This document shows positions 1 to 7,435 of a stretch of 64,000 nt of DNA, in pieces. Within the stretch, counting starts at the first letter, position 1, and the number at the start of each line of letters is the position of its first letter. A program made the translations under genes and the position numbers. This stretch comes from Mucilaginibacter achroorhodeus (lineage in GTDB: Bacteria; Bacteroidota; Bacteroidia; Sphingobacteriales; Sphingobacteriaceae), in contig NZ_VOEI01000002.1 in the NCBI RefSeq assembly GCF_007846095.1, positions 62,001 through 126,000 of the forward strand, read 5' to 3'. The notes beneath the pieces are model-generated. The model was not told where the DNA came from, did no database searches, and was given only the letters and a program-made list of their open reading frames with translations.

Positions 1-1112
1 CTGCCAGCCATAACCCGCCTGCTTACAACGGTTATAAAATTAAAGCGTTTTACGGCGGCCCTGCTACACCTGATGATATTGAAAAAGTAGAAAGCCAGAT
101 ACCTGATACCATCGACCTGCAATTAAAAACCGTTGCAGATTATGTTACTGAAGGGCTTGTTGAATATATCAACCTTGAGGATATGTATGTTGAACATGCA
201 GAAAAAAGCTTTGATATAGCTGCAATTCGCGATAGCGGATTACAATGGGCTTATGATGCCATGTATGGTGCAGGCCAAAATGTAATGCGCCGCTTGTTCC
301 CGGATATTACCTTCCTGCATGCAGATTACAATCCAGGATTTGATGGCCAGGCACCAGAGCCTATCCAACGTAACCTGCAGGAGTTTGAGCAACTGATCAA
401 ATTGTCTGAAGGCGAAATTGCATCGGGTTTGGTTACTGATGGTGATGCAGATCGTATAGGTTTGTATGATGCTGATGGCAACTTTGTAGATTCGCACCAC
501 ATTCTTTTGTTACTAATTCACTACATGTACAAAGTGAAGGGCGAACGCGGCGAAGTTTACTCAACCTTTTCTTGTACCAGTAAAATACAGAAACTGTGTG
601 ATGCTTACGGCCTTAACAATACCGTTACCAAAATCGGTTTCAAATACATCTGCGACCTTATCGTAAACTCAGGCAAACAATTTATGGTTGGTGGTGAAGA
701 GTCTGGTGGTATTGCTGTTAATGGCCACATCCCGGAACGCGACGGCGTTTGGATAGGTTTGATGATATGGGAGTTTATGGCAAAAAGCGGCCGTTCGCTT
801 AAAGAACTTGTTCAGGAGATCTATGATGTTGTTGGCAAATTTGCTGTTGAGCGTTATGACCTTCACGTTACCGAAGAAAAGAAACAAGAGATCATTAGCA
901 ATTGCAAAAGCGGTAAATACCAATCCTTTGGTAACCTTAAAGTTGATCGTACTGAAGACCTGGATGGCTTCAAATTCTTCTTTGAGAATGAAAGCTGGGT
1001 AATGGTACGCCCATCTGGTACCGAGCCTGTATTACGTGTTTACGCCGAGGCACCAACTACTGCCGAATCATTTAAAATATTAGATACTGTAAAAGCTGAT
1101 CTTTTGAAATAA
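1..1112 (+). CDS. phosphoglucomutase/phosphomannomutase family protein (5' end outside window)
   Basis: This is the C-terminal part (about 369 residues) of an alpha-D-phosphohexomutase, which interconverts hexose 1- and 6-phosphates to supply sugars for glycogen and envelope synthesis. The reading frame is open from base 3, so the gene begins upstream of the window. The first visible residues, ASHNPPAYNGYK, are the active-site phosphoserine loop. The Mg-binding loop DGDADR lies at 438-455, the sugar-recognition loop GGEESGG near 690-710, and the phosphate-binding motif RPSGTEP near the C-terminus. All four hallmark loops of the superfamily are therefore present. The visible sequence does not decide between glucose and mannose specificity. 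A strong hairpin terminator follows 40 bp after the stop. Confidence 0.93.
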   Translation, partial: ASHNPPAYNGYKIKAFYGGPATPDDIEKVESQIPDTIDLQLKTVADYVTEGLVEYINLEDMYVEHAEKSFDIAAIRDSGLQWAYDAMYGAGQNVMRRLFPDITFLHADYNPGFDGQAPEPIQRNLQEFEQLIKLSEGEIASGLVTDGDADRIGLYDADGNFVDSHHILLLLIHYMYKVKGERGEVYSTFSCTSKIQKLCDAYGLNNTVTKIGFKYICDLIVNSGKQFMVGGEESGGIAVNGHIPERDGVWIGLMIWEFMAKSGRSLKELVQEIYDVVGKFAVERYDLHVTEEKKQEIISNCKSGKYQSFGNLKVDRTEDLDGFKFFFENESWVMVRPSGTEPVLRVYAEAPTTAESFKILDTVKADLLK

Positions 1113-1151
1113 AGATCAGAATTTACAGGATTTTAGAATTATCAGAATATA

Positions 1152-1177
1152 AAAAGGCTTGCTTCGGCAGGCCTTTT
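1152..1177. terminator. bidirectional terminator between convergent genes
   Basis: An 11-bp stem (one G-T pair) is closed by a TTCG tetraloop and flanked by A and T runs. It sits between the convergent phosphohexomutase (+) and xerD (-) genes, so it can serve both. Confidence 0.85.
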
Positions 1178-1181
1178 CTAT

Positions 1182-2087
1182 TTAACTTCTTGGATGATAT
1201 TCAGTAATAACGCTTTTAAGATACTGCCTGTCCAGGTGGGCGTAGATCTCGGTGGTTGTGATGCTTTCGTGGCCCAGCATCTCCTGCACTGCACGCAGGT
1301 CAGCGCCGCCTTCAACCAAGTGCGTGGCAAACGAATGCCTGAAGGTGTGCGGACTTATAGTTTTCTTTAACCCTATTTTCTCTGCCAGTTCTTTGATAAG
1401 TAGAAACACATAAACTCGCGTAAGCCTTTTGCCCCTTCTATTTAGGAAAACAATATCCTCCTCTCCTTTCTGTACCGGGGTGTGCACACGTATCTGTTCT
1501 ATCCATATTTGCAACGCTTTTATGGCTTGCCTTGCAATAGGCACCAACCGCTCTTTGCTGCCTTTACCTTTCACTTTTATATACTCATCATCCGCATGCA
1601 GGGAGAGATTAGATAAACGCAGTTCCGTCAACTCTGATACCCGCAAACCACAGGCATATAAAACTTCCAGCATGGCTTTATTACGGCCGCCTTCGGGTTT
1701 GGATAGATCGATGGCTGCTATCATGTTCTGGATATCATCGTAACTCAGCGTATCCGGCAATTTGCGTGCTACGCGCGGCATCTCCAAAAGCTCTGATGGG
1801 TTGCTTTGAATAACATCATCAAGCAACAGAAATTTATAAAAAGATTTAATGCCTGATAGGATGCGCGCCTGCGACGTAGCGGTCATTCCTAATTCACTTA
1901 TCCAATTGATAAAATCTCGCAGGTTTTGAAGCGCAAATTTATCAGGTTGCAGACCAGTCAATTCGGCGTCAGCAAACTGATGCAGTTTCTCGATATCGCG
2001 TGTGTAGGCCTCGATGGAGTTGCCTGCAAGCGACCTCTCCAGCTTTAGATAGGTCTTAAATCCTTTTATTGCCGATGCCCAATCCAA
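1182..2087 (-). CDS. xerD: site-specific tyrosine recombinase XerD
   Basis: A 301-residue tyrosine recombinase, the usual length for XerC/XerD, which resolve chromosome dimers at dif during division. The N-terminal SAM-like core-binding domain covers about residues 1-100. The catalytic domain shows the full set: R149 (CGLRVSEL), K173 (VKGKGSKER), H247 and R250 (HTFRHSFATH), H273 (LGHESI) and nucleophile Y282 (EIYAHL). XerD is preferred over XerC because of the HTFRHSFATHL and VQEMLGHESITTTEIY pattern, but the two are close. It is divergent from aroQ with only 42 bp between the starts. No integron or phage neighbours are present, so it is probably the housekeeping enzyme. Confidence 0.9.
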   Translation of the reverse strand: MDWASAIKGFKTYLKLERSLAGNSIEAYTRDIEKLHQFADAELTGLQPDKFALQNLRDFINWISELGMTATSQARILSGIKSFYKFLLLDDVIQSNPSELLEMPRVARKLPDTLSYDDIQNMIAAIDLSKPEGGRNKAMLEVLYACGLRVSELTELRLSNLSLHADDEYIKVKGKGSKERLVPIARQAIKALQIWIEQIRVHTPVQKGEEDIVFLNRRGKRLTRVYVFLLIKELAEKIGLKKTISPHTFRHSFATHLVEGGADLRAVQEMLGHESITTTEIYAHLDRQYLKSVITEYHPRS

Positions 2088-2114
2088 ATTATTTTAGTTT
2101 TGATGCTTTATAGC

Positions 2115-2122
2115 TAAGTTTG
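2115..2122 (+). promoter_or_regulatory. candidate -7 promoter box of aroQ
   Basis: TAAGTTTG is a perfect match to the Bacteroidota -7 consensus TAnnTTTG. It ends only 7 bp before the aroQ start codon, so the message would be nearly leaderless. A TTTG lies upstream (2099-2102), but the 12-bp spacer is shorter than usual. Confidence 0.4.
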
Positions 2123-2129
2123 AAAACAA

Positions 2130-2552
2130 ATGAATATACAAATTATCAACGGGCCAAATTTAAACCTGCTTGGCGTACGCGAGAAATCCATTTACGGCAG
2201 CGCCGATTTTGAAAGCTACTTAGCCGAATTAAAAGCAAATTTTCCGGATGTTAATATCAGCTACTTTCAAAGCAACGTTGAGGGCGAAATTATAAATAAA
2301 CTACATGAAGTTGGCTTTAATTATGATGGTGTAGTACTTAACGCCGGTGCTTACACCCATACATCCATAGCTATAGCTGATGCCATTGCAGCAATTAATA
2401 CACCCGTGATTGAAGTACACATATCAAACGTTTACAAACGCGAAGAGTTTCGTCACCATTCTATGCTTGCCGCAAGTTGCAAAGGTATTATTGCCGGTTT
2501 TGGTATGCACTCGTACAGGTTGGGAATAGAAAGTTTGCTACTTAAATATTAA
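2130..2552 (+). CDS. aroQ: type II 3-dehydroquinate dehydratase
   Basis: A 140-residue class II dehydroquinase, which dehydrates 3-dehydroquinate to 3-dehydroshikimate in the cytosolic shikimate pathway. The diagnostic NGPNLNLLG motif is at residues 7-15, the catalytic tyrosine is Y22 (SIYGS), NAGAYTH lies at 71-77, and the catalytic histidine is H97 (EVHISN). Length matches the family (about 140-150). The start is fixed because the family begins only a few residues before the NGPNLN motif. The gene stands alone, divergent from xerD and convergent with the glycosyltransferase at 2645. An unusual array of CGTGAAC repeats lies just after the stop. Confidence 0.96.
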   Translation: MNIQIINGPNLNLLGVREKSIYGSADFESYLAELKANFPDVNISYFQSNVEGEIINKLHEVGFNYDGVVLNAGAYTHTSIAIADAIAAINTPVIEVHISNVYKREEFRHHSMLAASCKGIIAGFGMHSYRLGIESLLLKY

Positions 2553-2560
2553 TCCGCTGA

Positions 2561-2617
2561 GGTGTTCACGTTCACGCACGTGAACACCGTGAACATACGT
2601 GAACGCTCGTGAACACC
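2561..2617. repeat. phased CGTGAAC direct/inverted repeat array
   Basis: CGTGAAC occurs at 2579, 2588, 2598 and 2608, that is every 9-10 bp. The inverted copy GTTCACG lies at 2564-2570 and TTCACG at 2571-2576. The arms GGTGTTCACG (2561-2570) and CGTGAACACC (2579-2588 or 2608-2617) can form alternative hairpins. It lies between the convergent ends of aroQ and the glycosyltransferase, so it may act as a terminator, but there is no T-run. It could instead be a mobile or regulatory repeat. Confidence 0.75.
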
Positions 2618-2644
2618 TGGTGGCAGGTTAATAGCGCCAAGTTT

Positions 2645-3685
2645 TTAACTTTTGACTTTCTCCACTTCCAGCTCGGTAAACCGGTGCTTTTTACCGAAAA
2701 AGAAATCCCAAACAATGCTTCGGTAATACATGCCGGTCTGGCTCTTACCCCATGCAACTTTTGACTTTTGACTTTTAACATTTGACTTAAACAACTGCCT
2801 GACAAAGTTTTGATGCGCCCGACTTACCGCCCAGGCATCTTTGCGTTTACCTTCCATCATAAAACGCACCAGGGCAAGGAGGTCCATCCAAAAACGCAGA
2901 TTGATCACCCAAAAGGCACGCCATGCAGGCAGATTATTCTTTAACAGCAACAGGTTATTACGGAAATTAAGGTAAGTTTTAAACGGGTTTTCGGAATTAA
3001 GCGTGCCGCCACCTACATGGTATACGGTTGATTCGGCGCAGTACATCACCTTATATCCCATGTTTTTTAAGCGCCAGCAAAGGTCTATCTCTTCCATATG
3101 CGCAAAAAAGCTTTCGTCGAAACCACCGGCTTCGTCCCAATACTTTTTCTTTACAAACATGGCCGCACCTGTAGCCCAAAAAACCTCGCAAGTATTATCG
3201 TATTGCCCTTTATCTTCTTCTATCTCATAAAAAATTCGGCCTCTACAAAACGGATAACCAAATTTATCTATAAAGCCACCAGCGGCACCGGCATGCTCAA
3301 AATGCGTTTTTTGATGATATGCCAATATCTTCGGCGCAGCAGCAGCAATAGCATCATCACTTTCCATTAAGGCTATAACCGGTTCTATCCATCCGGGCTG
3401 TACCTCTACGTCGGAGTTCAGCAAAATGTAATAGTCAGCCTCAACCTGCGCCAATACCCGGTTATAGCCACCTGTAAAGCCATAGTTCTCTTTATTCTCA
3501 ATGATGCGTATCTGCGGGTACATACCCTGCAAAAATGCTACAGACCCATCGGTTGAGGCGTTATCGCCAACAACGATATCCAGGTTAGGCCAGGTAGATG
3601 CAAGCACATAGGGCAAAAAATCGCGGAGGAATTTTATGCCGTTCCAGTTCAATATCACCACGGCAACTTTAGGGGTGTTCATCAT
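2645..3685 (-). CDS. family 2 glycosyltransferase
   Basis: A GT-A fold glycosyltransferase (Pfam Glycos_transf_2) of about 346 residues, probably adding a sugar to a surface polysaccharide or lipopolysaccharide precursor. The N-terminus has VVILNWNG and GDNASTDGS (nucleotide-binding strands). ILLNSDVEV supplies the DxD-like metal site, and MEEIDLCWR is typical of the rhamnosyltransferase-like branch. I place the start at 3685 (ATGATG) because homologues begin just before the VVILNWNG strand. The start codon overlaps the TGA of the acyltransferase gene upstream, so the two are translationally coupled. Oddly, the C-terminal part includes a Lys/Ser/Gln-rich insert (KSNVKSQKSKV) encoded by heptamer repeats, and the same repeat supplies the last codons. 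Confidence 0.9.
   Translation of the reverse strand: MMNTPKVAVVILNWNGIKFLRDFLPYVLASTWPNLDIVVGDNASTDGSVAFLQGMYPQIRIIENKENYGFTGGYNRVLAQVEADYYILLNSDVEVQPGWIEPVIALMESDDAIAAAAPKILAYHQKTHFEHAGAAGGFIDKFGYPFCRGRIFYEIEEDKGQYDNTCEVFWATGAAMFVKKKYWDEAGGFDESFFAHMEEIDLCWRLKNMGYKVMYCAESTVYHVGGGTLNSENPFKTYLNFRNNLLLLKNNLPAWRAFWVINLRFWMDLLALVRFMMEGKRKDAWAVSRAHQNFVRQLFKSNVKSQKSKVAWGKSQTGMYYRSIVWDFFFGKKHRFTELEVEKVKS
2757..2788. repeat. tandem ACTTTTG heptamer repeat inside a coding region
   Basis: Four and a half heptamers (ACTTTTG, ACTTTTG, ACTTTTA, ACATTTG, ACTT) run without interruption. A second short block, ACTTTTG ACTTT, lies at 2648-2659 at the very end of the gene. On the coding strand they read as AAAGTCA units and give the peptide KSNVKSQKSKV. 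Confidence 0.85.
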
Positions 3686-4590
3686 AAGTTCAGGTCCTCC
3701 GGCTTGTATTTCCACCGGCGATGGCTCCACAGCCAGTATTGCGGTTTTTCCTGTATTAATTTATCTAAGTATTGTACGTGCGCTTCGGTAATTTCGTGTC
3801 CTTCAGTTTTCTTAGGCTCTTCAATCAAAGGCACCAGGGTGTAGGTATAATAGCCTCGTTTAACCCTATCTATGCGGTAAAATAATACAACCGCATCAAG
3901 CAGTTTAGCTAATTTCTCGATCCCTAAAAAAACCGCAGTTGGCTGGTTCAAAAAGGTAGTGAAATAATTTATCTCATGCATATTAGGCGTTTGGTCGCTC
4001 ACCAGAACGCTAAAACTCAGCTCATTCTTAATGGCGATCATCGTCCGCAACGTTTGTTTCATAGAAACCAAAATGGCACCGAAGCGTGCGCGCACTTTGT
4101 TAAACAGGTCGTCGAACTGCGGATTTTTAAGCGGCTTATAAACTATCACCCTCTTCTCTTTGGTAAGCAAACCAAATGCAAGTGCGGCCATCTCCCAATT
4201 GCAGTAATGCCCGGCTGCTGCTATAATGCTTCGGCCCCGGCTAAAGTAATGTTCTACCATCTCCGGGTTAGTAGGCTTCATACGCTTGCGCAATTGGATC
4301 TCGCTAACCGTTATCATCTTAACGGTTTCAACCATCAGGTCGGCAAGGTAGTGGTAGTACTGCTTTTCAATTTTTCTGCGTTCAGCCTCACTCCTCTCTG
4401 GGAACGCGTTCTTCAGGTTCTCGCGTACTACGGGCACACGATACTTTACCAGGCTATACAAAACAAGGTAAATAACATCGGCAATGGCATAAAGCAGCCA
4501 AAAGGGCAATAGCGAGATAAGGTATAAAAAAAATATACCCGCACCCGAAGCCGCTTTTCTTAACATTTTTACCAATTTTGCCACAAACAT
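3682..4590 (-). CDS. LpxL/HtrB-family lipid A acyltransferase
   Basis: A 302-residue lysophospholipid-acyltransferase-like protein of the LpxL/HtrB family, which adds a secondary acyl chain to lipid A at the inner membrane. A hydrophobic N-terminal anchor covers about residues 16-46. The catalytic HX4E motif is H128-E133 (GHYCNWE), and SDQTPN and the C-terminal WLWSHRRWK are typical family signatures. It is the first gene of a two-gene unit with the overlapping glycosyltransferase. The start at 4590 lies only 11 bp from the divergent start at 4602. An in-frame ATG at 4566 (MLRKAASG) would leave more room for promoters and is a fair alternative. Confidence 0.9.
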   Translation of the reverse strand: MFVAKLVKMLRKAASGAGIFFLYLISLLPFWLLYAIADVIYLVLYSLVKYRVPVVRENLKNAFPERSEAERRKIEKQYYHYLADLMVETVKMITVSEIQLRKRMKPTNPEMVEHYFSRGRSIIAAAGHYCNWEMAALAFGLLTKEKRVIVYKPLKNPQFDDLFNKVRARFGAILVSMKQTLRTMIAIKNELSFSVLVSDQTPNMHEINYFTTFLNQPTAVFLGIEKLAKLLDAVVLFYRIDRVKRGYYTYTLVPLIEEPKKTEGHEITEAHVQYLDKLIQEKPQYWLWSHRRWKYKPEDLNL

Positions 4591-4601
4591 AAAAAATATA
4601 T

Positions 4602-5213
4602 ATGATTGCCAACGGTGCTGTTTTACCGATGTTTTACCTGCCCCCGGTTGAGTATTTTACAAAGCTGAATACCTTTAAGCCTGATGTGGTTTTTGATGTG
4701 GAAGAACATTTTCCAAAACAAACCTATCGTAACAGGGCCAACATCTATTCGCCGGATGGTTTGTTAAGCCTGGTAGTGCCCGTAGTAAAGGGATCAAAAA
4801 ACCACACCAAAACTAAAGATGTTAAGATAAGCTACGATTTTAGATGGCAGCGTTTACACTGGATGAGCCTACAGGCATGCTACCGCCGCTCGGCTTACTT
4901 TGAATATTACGAGGCCGATTTTGCTCCTTTCTACGAAAAACGTTACGATTACCTTTTAGATTATAACCGCGAACTGTTTGAGCTGCTGCTTCGCCTCACC
5001 AAGAATAAACTGGAGGTCAGTTTTACCGATACGTACGAGACCGAATACCCCGGCCTGACGGATCTGCGAAATGCTTTTAACGCAAAAGCAACCCTCGCCA
5101 CAGAACAAAAGCAATACTTTCAGGTTTTTGAAGAGCGGAACGGCTTTTTGCCCAACCTCAGCATTGTAGACCTGCTGTTTAACCAGGGCCCGCAGGCTGC
5201 AAACTACTTGTAA
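4602..5213 (+). CDS. WbqC-like family protein
   Basis: A 203-residue cytosolic protein of the WbqC-like family (Pfam WbqC). Members often lie in polysaccharide biosynthesis regions, and the reaction is not well established. The sequence shows the family's N-terminal LPMFYLPPVEYF pattern, followed by the conserved RNRANIYSPDGLLSLVVPV and WQRLHWMSLQACYRRSAYF segments. In the second segment the aromatic and arginine residues are typical. It ends 16 bp before corA and is probably co-transcribed with it. Being next to the acyltransferase and glycosyltransferase genes fits an envelope role, which is inference from context. Confidence 0.8.
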   Translation: MIANGAVLPMFYLPPVEYFTKLNTFKPDVVFDVEEHFPKQTYRNRANIYSPDGLLSLVVPVVKGSKNHTKTKDVKISYDFRWQRLHWMSLQACYRRSAYFEYYEADFAPFYEKRYDYLLDYNRELFELLLRLTKNKLEVSFTDTYETEYPGLTDLRNAFNAKATLATEQKQYFQVFEERNGFLPNLSIVDLLFNQGPQAANYL

Positions 5214-5229
5214 GCATCACAGTAAAAAC

Positions 5230-6354
5230 ATGAAGTCATACTCAGGCAGGGTACATTATAAGCATAAACGGCGCAAGTACGAGGTTGGTTCGCAACCCGG
5301 CACTATTGACATACCTGAGGATGCTAAAAAACCTAAAATTGAGGTTTATTCATTTAACGATAAAGACCTGCAAACCAGCAAGGGCACTAACATGGAAACC
5401 ATCACCAAGCAGATGGCCAAATGTAAAGACCATACCCACTGGATAAAAATAAACGGCCTGGGCGATGTGCAGTTGATGGAAGACATTGGCACTTTTTTAG
5501 GCATCAACCATTTGGTGTTAGAGGATATTGTAAATACACACCAGCGACCTAAGTTTGACGAGTATGAGGGTTATGTATTTGCTACCAGTCGAATTTTATA
5601 CCTCGACAAGAATAACGAGCTAACCAATTGTCAGTTCAGTGGGATTGTTAAGGATAATATATTCATAAGCTTTGAGGAAGATTACAGCGATTACTTTGCG
5701 GCTGTTAAAACCCGCCTTAAAGCCGGCAAAGGACTAATTCGCACCGGCGGACCAGGTTTTATCCTCTACTCGCTAACCGATACCATACTGGATAACTACT
5801 TTGTGCTACTTGCGCAACTCGGCGACCGTATTGATGAAACTGAGGATCTGCTATATGACCACCCTGACAAGCGCATTATGTTTGATGCGCAGCAATTGAA
5901 ACGCACGCTTATCGTGATCCGCCGTGCGTGCTGGCCCGAGCGTGATAAGATCAACGACATGATCCGTAGTGAAAACCCGGAGATAAATAAAGATACCAAA
6001 ATTTACCTTCGCGATGCTTACGACCACTGTATACAAGCCATGGATATGGTGGAAAGCTACAAGGAGGTTACCAGCAGTATCATTGATCTTTATCTGAGCA
6101 TGGTAAGTAACCGCATGAACGAGATCATGAAGGTGCTAACCATCATTTCGGTTATATTTATACCACTTACCTTTATTGCCGGTATCTACGGGATGAATTT
6201 TAGCAGGGAAGATGCTCACGGCCGTCTTATACCCGATAACATGCCAGAACTGTATGCTCACCATGGTTACGTTTATACCCTTATCGGGATGCTTGCCCTT
6301 GCTGTAGTACAACTATTTGTATTTTGGAGGAAGGGTTGGTTCAATAAGTTATAG
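5230..6354 (+). CDS. corA: CorA magnesium/cobalt transporter
   Basis: A 374-residue CorA-family divalent cation channel of the inner membrane. A long cytoplasmic domain (about residues 1-300) holds the conserved helical stalk, including VESYKEVTSSIIDLYLSMVSN. Two transmembrane helices follow near residues 300-320 and 345-365. The signature selectivity motif GMN is at residues 321-323, right after the first helix. The protein is slightly longer than the typical 320-350 residues because of a basic N-terminal extension. Four bases separate its stop from the next start (6359), so an operon with wbqC-like and SRPBCC genes is likely. Confidence 0.94.
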   Translation: MKSYSGRVHYKHKRRKYEVGSQPGTIDIPEDAKKPKIEVYSFNDKDLQTSKGTNMETITKQMAKCKDHTHWIKINGLGDVQLMEDIGTFLGINHLVLEDIVNTHQRPKFDEYEGYVFATSRILYLDKNNELTNCQFSGIVKDNIFISFEEDYSDYFAAVKTRLKAGKGLIRTGGPGFILYSLTDTILDNYFVLLAQLGDRIDETEDLLYDHPDKRIMFDAQQLKRTLIVIRRACWPERDKINDMIRSENPEINKDTKIYLRDAYDHCIQAMDMVESYKEVTSSIIDLYLSMVSNRMNEIMKVLTIISVIFIPLTFIAGIYGMNFSREDAHGRLIPDNMPELYAHHGYVYTLIGMLALAVVQLFVFWRKGWFNKL

Positions 6355-6358
6355 ATCT

Positions 6359-6811
6359 ATGGAATCCCTGAAGTTTGCAGAAAAGATCATCATCAACCAA
6401 GCACCATCTCTAATTTTCGACTACACTCAGGATTATAATAGCAGGTTAAAATGGGATACCTTCCTTAAGGAAGCAAGACTTATCAATGGTGCTACCGAAG
6501 CGGGCAAAGGTGTACGGGCATGGTGTGTTGCACATAATGGCTTGGGCATGGAGACTGAATATGTATCTTACAACCGCCCAAAGGTTACCGCCATTAAAAT
6601 GACCAAAGGGCCTTACTGGTTCAGATCTTTCTCTGGATCATGGAATTTTAAGGAGCTGGAAGCTAACGAAACTGAAGTTTTGTTCATGTACTCTTTCCAA
6701 TTACGTTTTCCTTTCAATCTCTTTAAAAGTCAAATAAAGAGAATTTTGCAGAACAATGTTAAGCAACGCCTCAATGACCTTAAACGAGCCGTTGAGGCAC
6801 TGCCTTTATAA
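6359..6811 (+). CDS. SRPBCC-family (START/polyketide-cyclase-like) protein
   Basis: A protein of about 150 residues with the SRPBCC helix-grip pattern: an N-terminal strand (FAEKIIINQAPSLIFDY), a central Trp/Gly region (WFRSFSGSWNFKEL) and a long C-terminal helix (NNVKQRLNDLKRAVEAL). These domains bind hydrophobic ligands, and the ligand here is unknown. I chose the ATG at 6359 because the upstream extension to 6317 lies inside corA in another frame. It is probably translated from the corA message. No catalytic residue can be assigned. Confidence 0.75.
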   Translation: MESLKFAEKIIINQAPSLIFDYTQDYNSRLKWDTFLKEARLINGATEAGKGVRAWCVAHNGLGMETEYVSYNRPKVTAIKMTKGPYWFRSFSGSWNFKELEANETEVLFMYSFQLRFPFNLFKSQIKRILQNNVKQRLNDLKRAVEALPL

Positions 6812-6812
6812 A

Positions 6813-7070
6813 TTAATAACGATTTGGAAACCCATGCGCAAGAGCCCGCTGCGGGTTAACCAGCTCTGCCACGGTTACATCTAAAACCTCTGCAACCTGC
6901 AGCAATTTTTCAACAGTTAATTTTGAGTAACCCAACTCTAACTTTGAGTATGCATTTTGCGAGCATTGCATCTTTGCCGCCATATACTCCTGGGTGTAAT
7001 TCCGTTTTTCGCGGATCAACCTTATATTAAAAACGATATCTTCAATCTTTTTATCAAACTCCGACTTCAT
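6813..7070 (-). CDS. XRE-family helix-turn-helix regulator
   Basis: A small (85 residue) DNA-binding protein with one HTH_3 domain over about residues 14-70. The segment YTQEYMAAKMQCSQNAYSK carries the two recognition helices, and YSKLTVEKLLQVAEVLDV is the usual third and fourth helix. There is no ligand-binding domain. It is convergent with the SRPBCC gene (1 bp between stops) and follows the DUF3820 gene on the same strand after 98 bp. Its target cannot be told from the sequence. Confidence 0.85.
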   Translation of the reverse strand: MKSEFDKKIEDIVFNIRLIREKRNYTQEYMAAKMQCSQNAYSKLELGYSKLTVEKLLQVAEVLDVTVAELVNPQRALAHGFPNRY

Positions 7071-7168
7071 AGTTTAAATCTGTGTACTAAACAGACTTAC
7101 GAAGCAGATTAAGGCTTGGATTTATCGACTGGTTTAATTTTTTAGTTTAGAATTAATAATTCAGAATA

Positions 7169-7429
7169 TTATATGCGGCTGTATCTCGCTTTTATCTCCC
7201 GGAGTATCTTATCAACGCCATTTGTTTTAATCTCGAAAACTGTGCTCAGCATCATGCCCAGTTTGCCGGGCGGGAAACCACCACGACTTTGCATCCATTC
7301 CAGGTAGTGTACCGGTATATCGCAAAGCAACTGGTTTTGGTACTTGCCGTAAGGCATACGGGTGTTTACAATATCAATCAGTATCTGCGGGTTTGGCGTA
7401 ACGTTCTCCACGCTGTAAAAGTAACACAA
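7169..7429 (-). CDS. DUF3820 family protein
   Basis: A small protein of the DUF3820 family, whose function is not firmly known. The diagnostic pattern MPYGKYQNQLLCDIPVHYL, then GGFPPGKLGMML and YEIK-like VFEIKTNG, is complete. The start is uncertain: the longest frame begins with TTG at 7429, and a GTG at 7411 (VENVTPNP) would give about 80 residues closer to the family length. It starts 6 bp after the metallo-hydrolase stop, so the two are probably co-transcribed. Confidence 0.75.
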   Translation of the reverse strand: MCYFYSVENVTPNPQILIDIVNTRMPYGKYQNQLLCDIPVHYLEWMQSRGGFPPGKLGMMLSTVFEIKTNGVDKILREIKARYSRI

Positions 7430-7435
7430 TATAGC

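Noticed and set aside
1429..1743. A 104-codon plus-strand frame inside xerD
   Set aside because: It runs antisense to a complete XerD with all catalytic residues.
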